This document shows positions 1 to 9,016 of a stretch of 64,000 bases of DNA, in pieces. Every line of letters begins with the position of its first letter. The first letter of the stretch is position 1. The position numbers and the translations under genes are program-made. The notes under the pieces were generated by a model that saw only the letters and a program-made list of their open reading frames with translations, was not told the DNA's origin and searched no databases. The DNA lies in the NCBI RefSeq assembly GCF_000014225.1, contig NC_008228.1, forward strand, positions 1,302,001-1,366,000, read 5' to 3'. The stretch comes from Paraglaciecola sp. T6c (GTDB taxonomy: Bacteria; Pseudomonadota; Gammaproteobacteria; Enterobacterales; Alteromonadaceae).

Positions 1-1821
1 GGTGGTTATGCTGGCGTCGATATATTTTTTGTCATCTCTGGTTTTCTCATTACCTCTATTCTAATGAAAGATGCAGAAACTCAATCTATTAGCTTTCTAG
101 GTTTTTATGAAAAACGTATTAGAAGGCTATTTCCAGCCCTTTTTGCAACCGTACTGGCTTCTTTCATCGCTGCATATTTTATCTTTATGCCCGATGAATT
201 TAGGGAGTTTGGCAGAAGCGCCATTGCCGCCATCGTTTATCTATCTAATGTATTTTTTTGGCTCAGTAGTGATTATTTTCAGGGCTCTTCGGAATTAAGC
301 CCATTATTGCATACATGGTCGCTTGCGGTAGAAGAGCAATTTTATTTGATATTTCCCGTCATTGTGTGGGCAAGCTATAAATTGGGTAAACGGGCTTTTT
401 ATTGGTCTGTAGCCTCTTTATTCACATGCTCATTCGTTGCTTCAATATGGTATATAAGCATCTCTGCTAGTACGGTGTTTTATTTGTCTCCCTTTCGATT
501 TTGGGAGTTACTAGCGGGTTCCATAGTTGCCATTGCATTCAAAGAAAACCTTGTCCCCAACGCAAAGATAGCAAGTTGGTTAGGAGTCTTAGGCCTGATT
601 TTGCTTGTTGCGCCTATTTTTGTTCTCAATAAAGAAAGCTTATTCCCAGGCTGGGCGGCAGTACCTTCTTGTTTAGGCACGGCTTTACTGATTTGGGCGA
701 ATGATCAGAATAAATGGATAGGCAAGCTGCTCAAACTAAGATTTATGCAATTTACGGGAAAAATTTCCTATTCAATGTACCTTTGGCACTGGCCCATCGT
801 AGTGTTTTACGGTTACTGGATTATTAGGGATCTTGTTTGGTGGGATACGCTTTTATTGGTAATCGTGACCTACGCCATCAGTCATTTATCCTGCAAGTAC
901 CTAGAAGCACCGTTCAGGCTCCATCGGGGTGACATTTTGCGCCCGCTAAAAGTCTACTCAACGTCCATTGCATTTAGCTTCGTTATATTTGTTCTTGGTG
1001 TATTGGTTTGGAAAGCAGACGGTTATAAAGCCAGATTCCCTCACTTTGTTGAACAACTCAACTTGAAGGACGCTCATAAAGAGAGCGGATTTGCAGGCTG
1101 CTTTATTAAAGAAGATCAGTTTTATAATGACAATTGGAGCTACGATTCGTGCGTTATGACAATGCCCGGTGCAACAGAAACCATTTTACTGTGGGGAGAC
1201 TCACATGCGTTTCATCTCATCGGCGGACTCAAAACGATTCAGCAAGAGCTAAATGTGAATATTGCGCTTTACGCCAGCGCCGGTTGCTCCCCATTGTTTG
1301 ACACCGATATTCCGCGCAACCCCCAATGCCGAGCGAACAATGAATTTGTCAAAGAGCTTATTGATACCCATAACATCAATGGTTTGGTTTTGGCTGGAAA
1401 TTGGGCTTGGGCATTCAAAGTCGAAGACCCTGATATCGATTTATCGAGTGTGCGCTCAACATTTACTGCACTGACTGAAGCGGATAAAAAAGTGTTTGTT
1501 GTTAATCAAGTCCCCATTTACCCCGTAAAGAACCCTGCGTTCTTAGGCATGCGCCTGTCCACTTCATCCAAAGCACCACAAGATTATCTTTTGGCCCCTG
1601 AGTACGGTGTAAAGGCTTCCGAACAAATAAAATCGTTATTACCAGATGAAAATGTATTTAGCCCACAAGATTTATTGTGTGAAAAGGGCAAGTGCCTTAT
1701 ATATCGTAATAAAGAAATAATGGTCAGGGATAGAGCACATCTTTCTAGTGCGGCCAGTATATATATTGTGCAGTCAATGGCACCTAAATTAAAAAATGCG
1801 CTAGGCCTAGGTTTGAAATAA
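1..1821 (+). CDS. Acyltransferase-3 / SGNH-domain protein (5' end cut by window)
   Basis: This is an O-acyltransferase of the OafA/YrhL type that probably acetylates a cell-surface glycan at the inner membrane. The reading frame is open from base 1, so the true start lies outside the window; the in-frame ATG at 64 is internal. The N-terminal part is the acyltransferase-3 membrane domain: GVDIFFVISGFLI is encoded in the first bases and many hydrophobic segments follow. The C-terminal part is a periplasmic SGNH hydrolase-like domain, with GDSH encoded at 1195-1206 and the D-x-x-H block (DRAH) at 1729-1740. These supply the Ser and the Asp/His pair expected of the fold. It lies at the edge of the polysaccharide locus and resembles the other SGNH acyltransferase at 15.4-17.3 kb. 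The acyl group and acceptor cannot be told from sequence. Confidence 0.88.
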   Translation, partial: GGYAGVDIFFVISGFLITSILMKDAETQSISFLGFYEKRIRRLFPALFATVLASFIAAYFIFMPDEFREFGRSAIAAIVYLSNVFFWLSSDYFQGSSELSPLLHTWSLAVEEQFYLIFPVIVWASYKLGKRAFYWSVASLFTCSFVASIWYISISASTVFYLSPFRFWELLAGSIVAIAFKENLVPNAKIASWLGVLGLILLVAPIFVLNKESLFPGWAAVPSCLGTALLIWANDQNKWIGKLLKLRFMQFTGKISYSMYLWHWPIVVFYGYWIIRDLVWWDTLLLVIVTYAISHLSCKYLEAPFRLHRGDILRPLKVYSTSIAFSFVIFVLGVLVWKADGYKARFPHFVEQLNLKDAHKESGFAGCFIKEDQFYNDNWSYDSCVMTMPGATETILLWGDSHAFHLIGGLKTIQQELNVNIALYASAGCSPLFDTDIPRNPQCRANNEFVKELIDTHNINGLVLAGNWAWAFKVEDPDIDLSSVRSTFTALTEADKKVFVVNQVPIYPVKNPAFLGMRLSTSSKAPQDYLLAPEYGVKASEQIKSLLPDENVFSPQDLLCEKGKCLIYRNKEIMVRDRAHLSSAASIYIVQSMAPKLKNALGLGLK

Positions 1822-1914
1822 GAAACTATTCGAGCTAATGAGTGCAAGATTGCGCGTATCCTAGCAGGCGCGTTACACCTGCTAGGACCTTTACATATTA
1901 ATTTGCTTTTTAGA

Positions 1915-2985
1915 TTACTGAAACGATGTAAATAGCGAAAACCACTTATTTTGAATTGAGGTAGTGTCAGTGGTCGCTGATAGGACAACACTTTCATGGG
2001 ACATTCGCTGATATTCTGAGTCAGATTTCAAAATACTGCGTATCGCATCTCTAAATGCCTCTTGTTCGAACGGTTCTATTAAAAAGCCGTTTTTACCATC
2101 GACTACAACTGATTGAGCAGCATCAAATGTATTGAAAAGAACAATAGGTAAACCTTGGCTTCTTGCCTCTATAAGCGATTGGCCATAACCTTCATAATAT
2201 GAAGTCATGACAAATACGCTGTACTCCGACAAGGTTTTTGCAACATCATTGGTTTTGCCTAGAAACCTAATGTTAGGAACGTTTGAAATTTTCTTCTCTA
2301 ACTGATTAACTTCTTCACTAGAGCCCGCGCCATATATATCAAGCGTCAGCTCTGGCATCTTCGCCACAACGTCAACCATAGCTGCAAAGTTCTTCTGATT
2401 TTCGGCGATCCTGCATATAGTAACCAGCTTGTTATTCTTATTTTGCCGCGGCGCTGTGGTGGGCAACTTACATGCTCTGGGTATAATAAACATCTTGCTG
2501 TCTTCGACCTCAAATCGCTGGCACAGTGCTTTTTTGTCAAATGAGGTATACAACGTTAGCGCGTCAACTCGATTAAGAATTTTTTGGGCTAATGCTTTTA
2601 GAATACGTCCCTGAAAAAGCTCTTTGACGCTATTAGACTGAACTAAAATGATTTTAGGTTTGTGTTTGGTGAGTAAAAAAAACAGCAAATTTGCCGGGTG
2701 ATAAGTGATAACAACGTCGTACTTACCCCGTACAGCTTCTTTATAAAAAACAAACGCTTTATTAAGCGTAGCGAGAAAGCCCGATTCAAAATGAAGCTTC
2801 TTCTTAATATCAAATTCAGTACGAGGAATTTCAATTTCTTCAACAGGAGGCTCTCTATTGTACAGCTCATAAAATGCAATATTACCTTGCTCAATAGAGA
2901 GCTTGATAGACCTAACAAGGTTTTCAATGCCACCAAAACCTGAGCATCGATTAGGATGATAAGACAGTACCGATAGTTTCTTCAT
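1915..2985 (-). CDS. Glycosyltransferase family 4-like protein
   Basis: This is a 356-residue GT-B fold glycosyltransferase, presumably cytoplasmic or membrane-associated, that adds a sugar to a lipid-linked polysaccharide intermediate. The N-terminus has the glycine-containing acceptor loop of the fold (SGFGGIENLVRS). The C-terminal half has the nucleotide-sugar block YYEGYGQSLIEARSQGLPIV, an E-x7-E-type motif typical of GT4. It is on the opposite strand to the main glycosyltransferase operon and is followed (in its own direction) by the SGNH acyltransferase in convergent orientation. The gene at 3039-4010 lies just upstream on the same strand with a 53-base gap, so the two are probably co-transcribed. 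Donor and acceptor sugars are unknown. Confidence 0.85.
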   Translation of the reverse strand: MKKLSVLSYHPNRCSGFGGIENLVRSIKLSIEQGNIAFYELYNREPPVEEIEIPRTEFDIKKKLHFESGFLATLNKAFVFYKEAVRGKYDVVITYHPANLLFFLLTKHKPKIILVQSNSVKELFQGRILKALAQKILNRVDALTLYTSFDKKALCQRFEVEDSKMFIIPRACKLPTTAPRQNKNNKLVTICRIAENQKNFAAMVDVVAKMPELTLDIYGAGSSEEVNQLEKKISNVPNIRFLGKTNDVAKTLSEYSVFVMTSYYEGYGQSLIEARSQGLPIVLFNTFDAAQSVVVDGKNGFLIEPFEQEAFRDAIRSILKSDSEYQRMSHESVVLSATTDTTSIQNKWFSLFTSFQ

Positions 2986-3038
2986 ATGAATAAATTCAAC
3001 ACTTAATTAAGTAATAATGAGTGAACGTGACCTTCGAT

Positions 3039-4010
3039 TTAATCAGCAAGAAGGTCAGACCATTGTTTTGCTATGACATTATCTGAATACGTTAGATCTG
3101 CCAGCGCTATAATTTCCTCGCGAGGATAAGGCACCAAACCCGCTAAAGCATCACCAAAGTCTTCTACTAAGTGCACCAAAGGAAATTCACTCTTAACATT
3201 TCGCGCATACTGCGAGTCTTTTAGCACTACATTAGCGCCATAAGATATGGCATGGTAAAAGGTTCCACTAACGATCATTGATGCCTCTTCGTGCGCTAGA
3301 ATAACGAACGTAGCTGAGGACAGAAGGCCATTCAGCTCTTCAACTTCCATAAAGCGGTTTTCGTACTCCACTTTAGGAAGTCGGTCTGCTATCAATGAAG
3401 TTATTTCACTATTGAGTTCTGTACTCTTGCACTTGCCGATTATTTTGAGCTCACGTTTAGGGTCCCAATTTTTGAGAATGAGTGGGACATTTTTATAAGG
3501 CTTAATATTGCCGAAAATTAAATATCCAAAAGGAGCTACTGATTGAGCTTCGGTTTTTTTATACAGAGGATGAGATATAACCTTAGACTGGAATTCTTCT
3601 ACCTTTCGGTGAGTAACAATAGTATCGCTGAAAAAACTAATCGCCCCACATAGAATGCGGTAACACAATTTACTATGTTCCAAATGGGGTTTGTAATTAT
3701 GCCTTACCCAAACGATTTTCCGATAATATAAGTTGGCAATGACCATGCCCAAAACGACGCGCAGTGTTTCTTTAGCTTCGCCCAAAAACCCTTTTTTTAA
3801 GCAAGGATAATCTTCTAACCAATTTAAAATAAGAACGTCAGACCGTTTCCCTTTGAGCCACTTTTGCAACATGGTTTTAGGAGACAGTGCAACAAACTCC
3901 ACATCAGAAAATTTGCTTTTTAGTATGAGTGATAAGTTCAACAAATATTCGTTGTCCCCTTGGAATTTAGGGAAAATACAGATGTTCTTGTTAGCTTTAC
4001 AATTTTGCAT
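3039..4010 (-). CDS. Putative glycosyltransferase (GT-B-like)
   Basis: This 323-residue protein has the general features of a GT-B glycosyltransferase, but I do not recognise its family with confidence. Visible cues are an N-terminal Rossmann-like half with the segment VWVRHNYKPH, a mid-protein PFGYLIFGNIKPYKN segment of the type found after the linker in GT-B enzymes, and a C-terminal half with LAHEEASMIVSGTFYHAIS, where the donor-binding loop would fall. It starts a two-gene unit with the GT4 gene at 1915-2985. It is divergent from the epimerase at 4704, with a 693-base intergenic region between. A GumK-like or mannosyltransferase role is possible but not supported by a decisive motif. Confidence 0.6.
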   Translation of the reverse strand: MQNCKANKNICIFPKFQGDNEYLLNLSLILKSKFSDVEFVALSPKTMLQKWLKGKRSDVLILNWLEDYPCLKKGFLGEAKETLRVVLGMVIANLYYRKIVWVRHNYKPHLEHSKLCYRILCGAISFFSDTIVTHRKVEEFQSKVISHPLYKKTEAQSVAPFGYLIFGNIKPYKNVPLILKNWDPKRELKIIGKCKSTELNSEITSLIADRLPKVEYENRFMEVEELNGLLSSATFVILAHEEASMIVSGTFYHAISYGANVVLKDSQYARNVKSEFPLVHLVEDFGDALAGLVPYPREEIIALADLTYSDNVIAKQWSDLLAD

Positions 4011-4703
4011 TATTTGATACTTTCTCAGCTATATATTTCTAGTTTAATTCAACATTGTAAAGTCATGCAGCCCTGACAGTGCGCGGAAAATACACCAATA
4101 TTGGTCGATGGCTGAGTGTTGAACAATGTAAGTTTTGCTCTAGTACACACCGTTCATTTAATTTGCCTAAACCTGGCGGGGCCAGCTCAGTAGGCCACTT
4201 AGCTCTTTGGTTAAAGCGCTTCATTACCTAATACACGTGCACTGCACATATATTGCAGCATAAAACGTTCACATTTTTATACTGCCCGCGCCATGTTATA
4301 ACGCTAAGCTAAAGCAGATCATACAGCCGTGCCATGCATATTTCACCGATTAAATGCAGTAAACCTATATGATTTATTGAACATTATTTAAGTACACCCT
4401 TGACTTGTACCACCGATATTTGTGGCGCAACAATTAGCATTAACTGTACGTTGGGTAAACTACAACATTAGAAACGTAGCGCTCTTACGCGATGATACAG
4501 AGTTTAAAACTTATCGATGCGAATAAAATTCTGCGTTTAATCACAACAGTCGTTATAATCATCGACCTAGTAATATCACTGATTTCAAAAGGCAAGTTAA
4601 GACCTGGTAAAGCAAGAGTGATTTCCCCTGACTTTTAATCTTGGTTAAAAGTTGAAATTAAGTACAGCAATGTAGCGTAAGTAACATAGATGAGAATTGG
4701 ATT
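4011..4703. other. Intergenic region between divergent EPS units
   Basis: This 693-base AT-rich stretch separates two divergently transcribed polysaccharide units and must contain both promoters. I see a perfect 12-bp palindrome, ACCAATATTGGT, at 4094-4105, which could be an operator. I looked for a JUMPstart/ops element (GGCGGTAG) and found none. No convincing coding frame is present. Confidence 0.4.
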
Positions 4704-5696
4704 ATGAAATATTTAGTCACTGGAGCAGCTGGGTTCATTGGAAATTATGTCGCTGAAAAGCTTTGCGCAGAGGGGCATGACGTTATTGGGTTAGACAACC
4801 TTAACGATTACTATGACCCAAACCTAAAGTTGGCGAGACTTAAACGCATCGAGCATTGTAAAACATTTACGTTTGTTAAGGCCGATATTTCTGATCGCAA
4901 CACTATTGCAGCATTATTTTCTCAAGAAAAATTTGACCGCGTGATACATTTAGCAGCGCAAGCTGGGGTGCGTTATTCGATTGAAAATCCAATGGCGTAT
5001 ATAGATTCAAACCTAACGGGTATGGCTACCATTCTCGAAGGTTGTCGTCACAACAATGTCGAGCATTTAGTTTATGCATCTTCTAGTTCTGTTTATGGTG
5101 CAAATAAAAAAATACCGTTTGCCGAAGGTGACCGTGTAGATTATCCGGTTTCACTTTATGCAGCGACCAAGAAGTCGAATGAACTCATGGCGCATACCTA
5201 CAGCCATTTATATTCGTTGCCTACAACCGGTCTGCGCTTCTTCACTGTGTATGGCCCCTGGGGCAGACCAGACATGGCGCCATTCTTGTTTACTGATGCT
5301 GTGGTAAATGACAGAGCGATTAAAGTTTTTAATGACGGCAAAATGCAGCGAGACTTCACTTACATTGATGATATCGTCGAAGGAATTTTACGTATCCAAA
5401 ACGTAATACCGAAACCGCGCGAAGAGTCAAACAGTAGCTCTGAATCTTCGCCTTTCTACAAGCTATACAACATCGGTAACAACACGCCTGTCGAATTAGA
5501 AGCGTTTATTGGCTGTATAGAGAATGCGCTAAGCAAAAAAGCGGTGAAAAATTACATGCCAATGCAGGACGGCGATGTCGTAAGAACGTTTGCTGATATT
5601 ACAAATTTAGAAAGCGAAATCGGCTTTAAGCCCCAAACTGAGCTCCAAGATGGAATCAATAACTTTGTAGGCTGGTTTAAGCAGTATTATTCGTAG
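4704..5696 (+). CDS. UDP-glucuronate 4-epimerase-type NAD-dependent epimerase
   Basis: This is a 330-residue extended short-chain dehydrogenase/reductase that interconverts nucleotide sugars in the cytoplasm, most likely UDP-glucuronate to UDP-galacturonate. The NAD-binding motif GAAGFIG is at residues 7-13. The substrate loop DNLNDYYDPNLK at 31-42 is characteristic of the glucuronate 4-epimerase subgroup. The catalytic Ser lies in SSSSVYG near 126-132, and the Tyr-x3-Lys pair is Y152/K156. The length matches the family. A GGA precedes the ATG by a few bases. It stands alone upstream of the WecG operon and would supply a uronic acid for the same polysaccharide. A GalE-type activity cannot be excluded from sequence alone. 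Confidence 0.85.
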   Translation: MKYLVTGAAGFIGNYVAEKLCAEGHDVIGLDNLNDYYDPNLKLARLKRIEHCKTFTFVKADISDRNTIAALFSQEKFDRVIHLAAQAGVRYSIENPMAYIDSNLTGMATILEGCRHNNVEHLVYASSSSVYGANKKIPFAEGDRVDYPVSLYAATKKSNELMAHTYSHLYSLPTTGLRFFTVYGPWGRPDMAPFLFTDAVVNDRAIKVFNDGKMQRDFTYIDDIVEGILRIQNVIPKPREESNSSSESSPFYKLYNIGNNTPVELEAFIGCIENALSKKAVKNYMPMQDGDVVRTFADITNLESEIGFKPQTELQDGINNFVGWFKQYYS

Positions 5697-6002
5697 CGTG
5701 TTGAATAATGAGCGCTTAGTTAGGAAAGGCCACTGGATTGCAAGACGATGTAACGGCCCATGTGTCATAATGGCGGAATATCATTTTGCTAATGTGGCCG
5801 TTAAATGACCTATTCCAGATTAACCCGAGTGACAGTTTAAAATTTATTAGCGTTGGCGTTATTATTGCTTGGGTGGAAAAGAGTTAATCAAGTTATGCTG
5901 GGCACGCGATAATGAGCCTAGCATCAATTTGTCAGCGATCAGGTGGCTCTCTCGTTATACAAAGCAGGGAATCGTATTGAAATAGTTAAACGAGATGAAT
6001 CA
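5697..6002. other. Leader region of the EPS operon
   Basis: This 306-base gap precedes the operon at 6003. It contains an inverted repeat, AACGGCC at 5752-5758 and GGCCGTT at 5796-5802, around a 37-base loop. This could be a terminator-like or regulatory hairpin, but no T-run follows. An in-frame GTG at 5943 extends the next gene, but I consider it less likely as the start. Confidence 0.3.
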
Positions 6003-6770
6003 ATGAAATTAGAAGAAGTAGTAAAAACAAATGTCGGCGGATTAATTACCGCATGTGTTGACCGCAAACAGTTAGTTGATTTGATGGTGTGTCGCGTTTT
6101 GGATACACGGGCGGGTGATATCAAATCGCCTCTCGTTATTTTTTCATCAAATGGCCACAGTATCTCTATTGCCAATAGTGATCCTGAAATGGGCCGTATG
6201 CTTAATGAAGCCGATATACTGCATGCCGATGGGCAAAGTGTGGTGAGCTTTTCACGTTGGTTTAGTGAAAAGGAGATACCGGAACGCAGCGCTACCACAG
6301 ATACCATTCATGACGTCCCTATGATGTCACCAGAAACCGTTAAACATTTTCTTCTTGGGGCGAACCAAGCAACCATTGAAAAATGCGGCAATATTATGTC
6401 AGAAAAATATAATAACTTTGACGTTGTCGGCACCCAACACGGGTATTTTAGCGAAGCAGACGAAGATGAGATTGTCGCCAAAATTAATGCTTCAGGTTGC
6501 GAAGTGCTGTGGGTCGGGTTAGGAAAGCCCAAAGAGCAATTGTTTATCTTGAGAAACAAAAGCAAGTTAACGGTTCCCGTCATTATCTCGTGCGGCGGCT
6601 GCTACAATTTTGTCACGGGCGATTACAAACGTGCTCCCGCCATCTTTCAAAAGCTAGGGTTAGAATGGCTACACAGAGCCATGACCGAACCTAAGAAGCT
6701 GTTATGGCGATATATCACGACCAACCCCCATGCCATATATTGTGTCATTAAACATCGCTACTTTGTTTAG
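6003..6770 (+). CDS. WecG/TagA/CpsF family glycosyltransferase
   Basis: This GT26-family enzyme transfers a sugar to a lipid-linked intermediate early in polysaccharide assembly, at the cytoplasmic face of the inner membrane. With the ATG at 6003 the protein has 255 residues, the usual length; a GTG at 5943 would add 20 residues that the family lacks. Family hallmarks are the N-terminal VGGLITACVDRKQLVDL segment, NEADILHADGQSVV with its conserved Asp, and the C-terminal LWVGLGKPKEQ block. It is the first gene of a compact same-strand run: the next start is 9 bases after its stop. The following genes are two GT4 enzymes, a Wzy-like polymerase and a GT2 enzyme. The exact sugar (for example ManNAc or glucuronate) is not readable. 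Confidence 0.85.
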   Translation: MKLEEVVKTNVGGLITACVDRKQLVDLMVCRVLDTRAGDIKSPLVIFSSNGHSISIANSDPEMGRMLNEADILHADGQSVVSFSRWFSEKEIPERSATTDTIHDVPMMSPETVKHFLLGANQATIEKCGNIMSEKYNNFDVVGTQHGYFSEADEDEIVAKINASGCEVLWVGLGKPKEQLFILRNKSKLTVPVIISCGGCYNFVTGDYKRAPAIFQKLGLEWLHRAMTEPKKLLWRYITTNPHAIYCVIKHRYFV

Positions 6771-6779
6771 GGAATAAAC

Positions 6780-7871
6780 ATGAGCCGTAACAATGTACTG
6801 TTTTTACACAAGTGGTTTTCGTTATCTGGTGGGGTTGAACGCGTTCACCAAAACTTATCGAATGCGCTGGCTAATGAGGGTATTTCCTCAGAATTCTACG
6901 TATACGATATAAAAGGCGATAAAAAAGCCGGTTATGACAAACTGATCGACACCAAGAAGGCGACGCATCCGAATCAATCTGATAGTTTCTTCAAAAAGTT
7001 AAAGCACCTATTTGCTCATATTAAAGCTAACGATATCGATGTCATCATTGCCGCGACGGAAACGGCAAATATTTTAGCCGCATTTTGCGCGTTAAGATTT
7101 CCAAAATTATCGGTGGTATATACCAGACATTGCGCTTTCGATGTGAGCGATCAAAAGCTATCACCCGCGAAGATAAAATTGCTTTATAATTTCTACTCGT
7201 TGACGGGCGGGGCAATAGTGACCGTTTCTGGGTCACTTCAGCAGGAACTACTTCGCAACATTAAACTTGGCAGAAAGCACGTCGAATTTATTCCCAACGC
7301 TGTGGTCGACCAACAAGTGATAGCGAAATCTTTGAACAATACCGACGCATTTGAATCAACCGATTACTTTTGTGCTGTAGGGCGGCTTGTAGAGCAAAAA
7401 GGTTTTGATATGCTCATTCAAGCTTACGCGCAAGCCCGTCAGGCGAATAACAACCTACCAAAGTTGCTCATCGTTGGCATTGGTGAACTAGTAGATGAAT
7501 TAACTCAACTAGCAGAGTCACTGAACATTAAAGAGTATGTTGAGTTCTACGGCTTTACTGAAAACCCATATTACATTATACGCAACGCCCAAGCGTTTAT
7601 TTTGTCATCTCGACATGAAGGTATGCCCACGGCGCTAGTAGAGGCGATGTATCTAAATACACCGGTTATCGCTTTTGATTGTCCTACTGGGCCTTCTGAG
7701 CTAATCGAAAACGGTGTAAATGGCTTCTTGGTTGAAACTAACAATGTTGAAAAGTTGGCTGACGCGATAGGGCGTTATAAACAGCTCATTGGTAAAGATA
7801 TTGCTGATAGCGTGAGCGCGTTTGAGTACCAAAGTGTCGCACGTCGTTACATCAAAGAATTCAGTAGGTAA
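6780..7871 (+). CDS. Glycosyltransferase family 4
   Basis: This is a 363-residue retaining GT-B glycosyltransferase. The N-terminal acceptor loop SGGVERVHQNLSNAL is clear. The donor domain contains VGRLVEQKGFDMLIQAY and the nucleotide-sugar segment RHEGMPTALVEAMYLNTPVI, followed by DCPTGPSELIENG. It sits second in the WecG operon and its stop is 3 bases before the next gene start, so translation is probably coupled. It is clearly related to the following gene, with the same DCP-S/T-GP motif and QKGFDMLI block. The pair may have arisen by duplication and could add similar sugars in sequence. Sugar specificity is unknown. Confidence 0.9.
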   Translation: MSRNNVLFLHKWFSLSGGVERVHQNLSNALANEGISSEFYVYDIKGDKKAGYDKLIDTKKATHPNQSDSFFKKLKHLFAHIKANDIDVIIAATETANILAAFCALRFPKLSVVYTRHCAFDVSDQKLSPAKIKLLYNFYSLTGGAIVTVSGSLQQELLRNIKLGRKHVEFIPNAVVDQQVIAKSLNNTDAFESTDYFCAVGRLVEQKGFDMLIQAYAQARQANNNLPKLLIVGIGELVDELTQLAESLNIKEYVEFYGFTENPYYIIRNAQAFILSSRHEGMPTALVEAMYLNTPVIAFDCPTGPSELIENGVNGFLVETNNVEKLADAIGRYKQLIGKDIADSVSAFEYQSVARRYIKEFSR

Positions 7872-7874
7872 ATA

Positions 7875-9002
7875 ATGGCGAAAATCAGTATTGTGTTGCA
7901 TGATTTGCGTGGTGGTGGCGCAGAAAAAATGATGGTGCGCTTAGCGAATCAGTTAGCGCAAAATGGTGATACTGTAGAAATGATACTATTGACCGCAGGT
8001 GGGGTTAATAAATCATTTTTAAGTGAATCGGTAACACTCGTTGAGTTGAATTCGGCCCGCACTTTGTCTGCTTTTGCGCCCTTGCGTAAACACCTAAAGC
8101 AGTCAAATCCAGATGGCATATTATCCGCTCTCACCCATGTCAATGTCATTACCGCTGTCGTTTGTGCCAGTTTAGGTTGGTCAAAGCGATTATCTGTTAG
8201 TGAACGAAATACGTTTTCACTCGATCGCAAAGTAAATAATGGCCTAGTGATGCGTATAACCTATGGCGTTGCGCCCTACATTTATCGCTTAATTCCCAAC
8301 CCTGTTATCGCTGTATCAAAAGGTGTGGCTGATGATCTTGTCGATTGCTCTATTGCTAGGCAGCAAGATGTATGTACTGCATCAAACCCAGTGATCACAG
8401 AAGACACGCGAGAAGCGGCTAAACAAGATGCGAAACATCCTTGGTTAGTTAACCATGAGTGCAAAACTGTTGTTGCAGTGGGTCGCCTTAGCGATCAAAA
8501 AGGCTTTGATATGCTTATCGATGCATTTTCTCTCGTATCAAAAGAGATAAAAGCACGATTAGTCATTTTCGGTGAGGGTGAACTAAGAACTGCGCTACAA
8601 GCGCAAATTGATCGACTGGACTTAACCGCACACGTTGACCTCGCTGGTTACACCGACAACCCTATTGCCGAAATACAACAAGCCGACTTATTTGTGTTGT
8701 CTTCACGTTTTGAAGGTAGCCCGAATGTATTGGTTGAGGCGATGTCAGTTGGATGTAAGGTGGTTGCTTTTGATTGCCCATCAGGGCCAATGGAAACGCT
8801 CAAAGGCGGTGAAGTTGCTCCCTTGGTTGAATATAAAAACGTAGCAAAGTTAGCAAAGGTTATGCTCACTGAACTTGCGAGTGAAAATCTTCAAGAAAAC
8901 CGCAACAGGATCATTCAAGCCGTTAATCGTTTTAGTGCAGAAAATTCTGCCAAAGAATACCGAGCGCTTATTCTCAATGACAGCGCTTTGCAACAGAAGT
9001 GA
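7875..9002 (+). CDS. Glycosyltransferase family 4
   Basis: This is a 375-residue GT-B enzyme and the third gene of the operon. The start is the ATG at 7875, three bases after the previous stop. The acceptor loop is GGGAEKMMVRLANQLA. The donor domain carries VGRLSDQKGFDMLIDAF and SRFEGSPNVLVEAMSVGCKV, then DCPSGPMETL. The architecture resembles the upstream neighbour, which supports local duplication of a GT4 gene. It should act in the cytoplasm on the lipid-linked repeat unit. The following gene, a polymerase, starts 14 bases after its stop. Linkage and sugar are not predictable here. Confidence 0.9.
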   Translation: MAKISIVLHDLRGGGAEKMMVRLANQLAQNGDTVEMILLTAGGVNKSFLSESVTLVELNSARTLSAFAPLRKHLKQSNPDGILSALTHVNVITAVVCASLGWSKRLSVSERNTFSLDRKVNNGLVMRITYGVAPYIYRLIPNPVIAVSKGVADDLVDCSIARQQDVCTASNPVITEDTREAAKQDAKHPWLVNHECKTVVAVGRLSDQKGFDMLIDAFSLVSKEIKARLVIFGEGELRTALQAQIDRLDLTAHVDLAGYTDNPIAEIQQADLFVLSSRFEGSPNVLVEAMSVGCKVVAFDCPSGPMETLKGGEVAPLVEYKNVAKLAKVMLTELASENLQENRNRIIQAVNRFSAENSAKEYRALILNDSALQQK

Positions 9003-9016
9003 AATAATTACCAAAC

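Noticed and set aside
4011-6002. JUMPstart/ops antitermination element before the EPS operon
   Set aside because: No GGCGGTAG core was found in either intergenic region.
5943-6002. GTG start for the WecG-type gene
   Set aside because: It lacks a ribosome site and adds 20 residues not expected for the family; the ATG at 6003 fits better.
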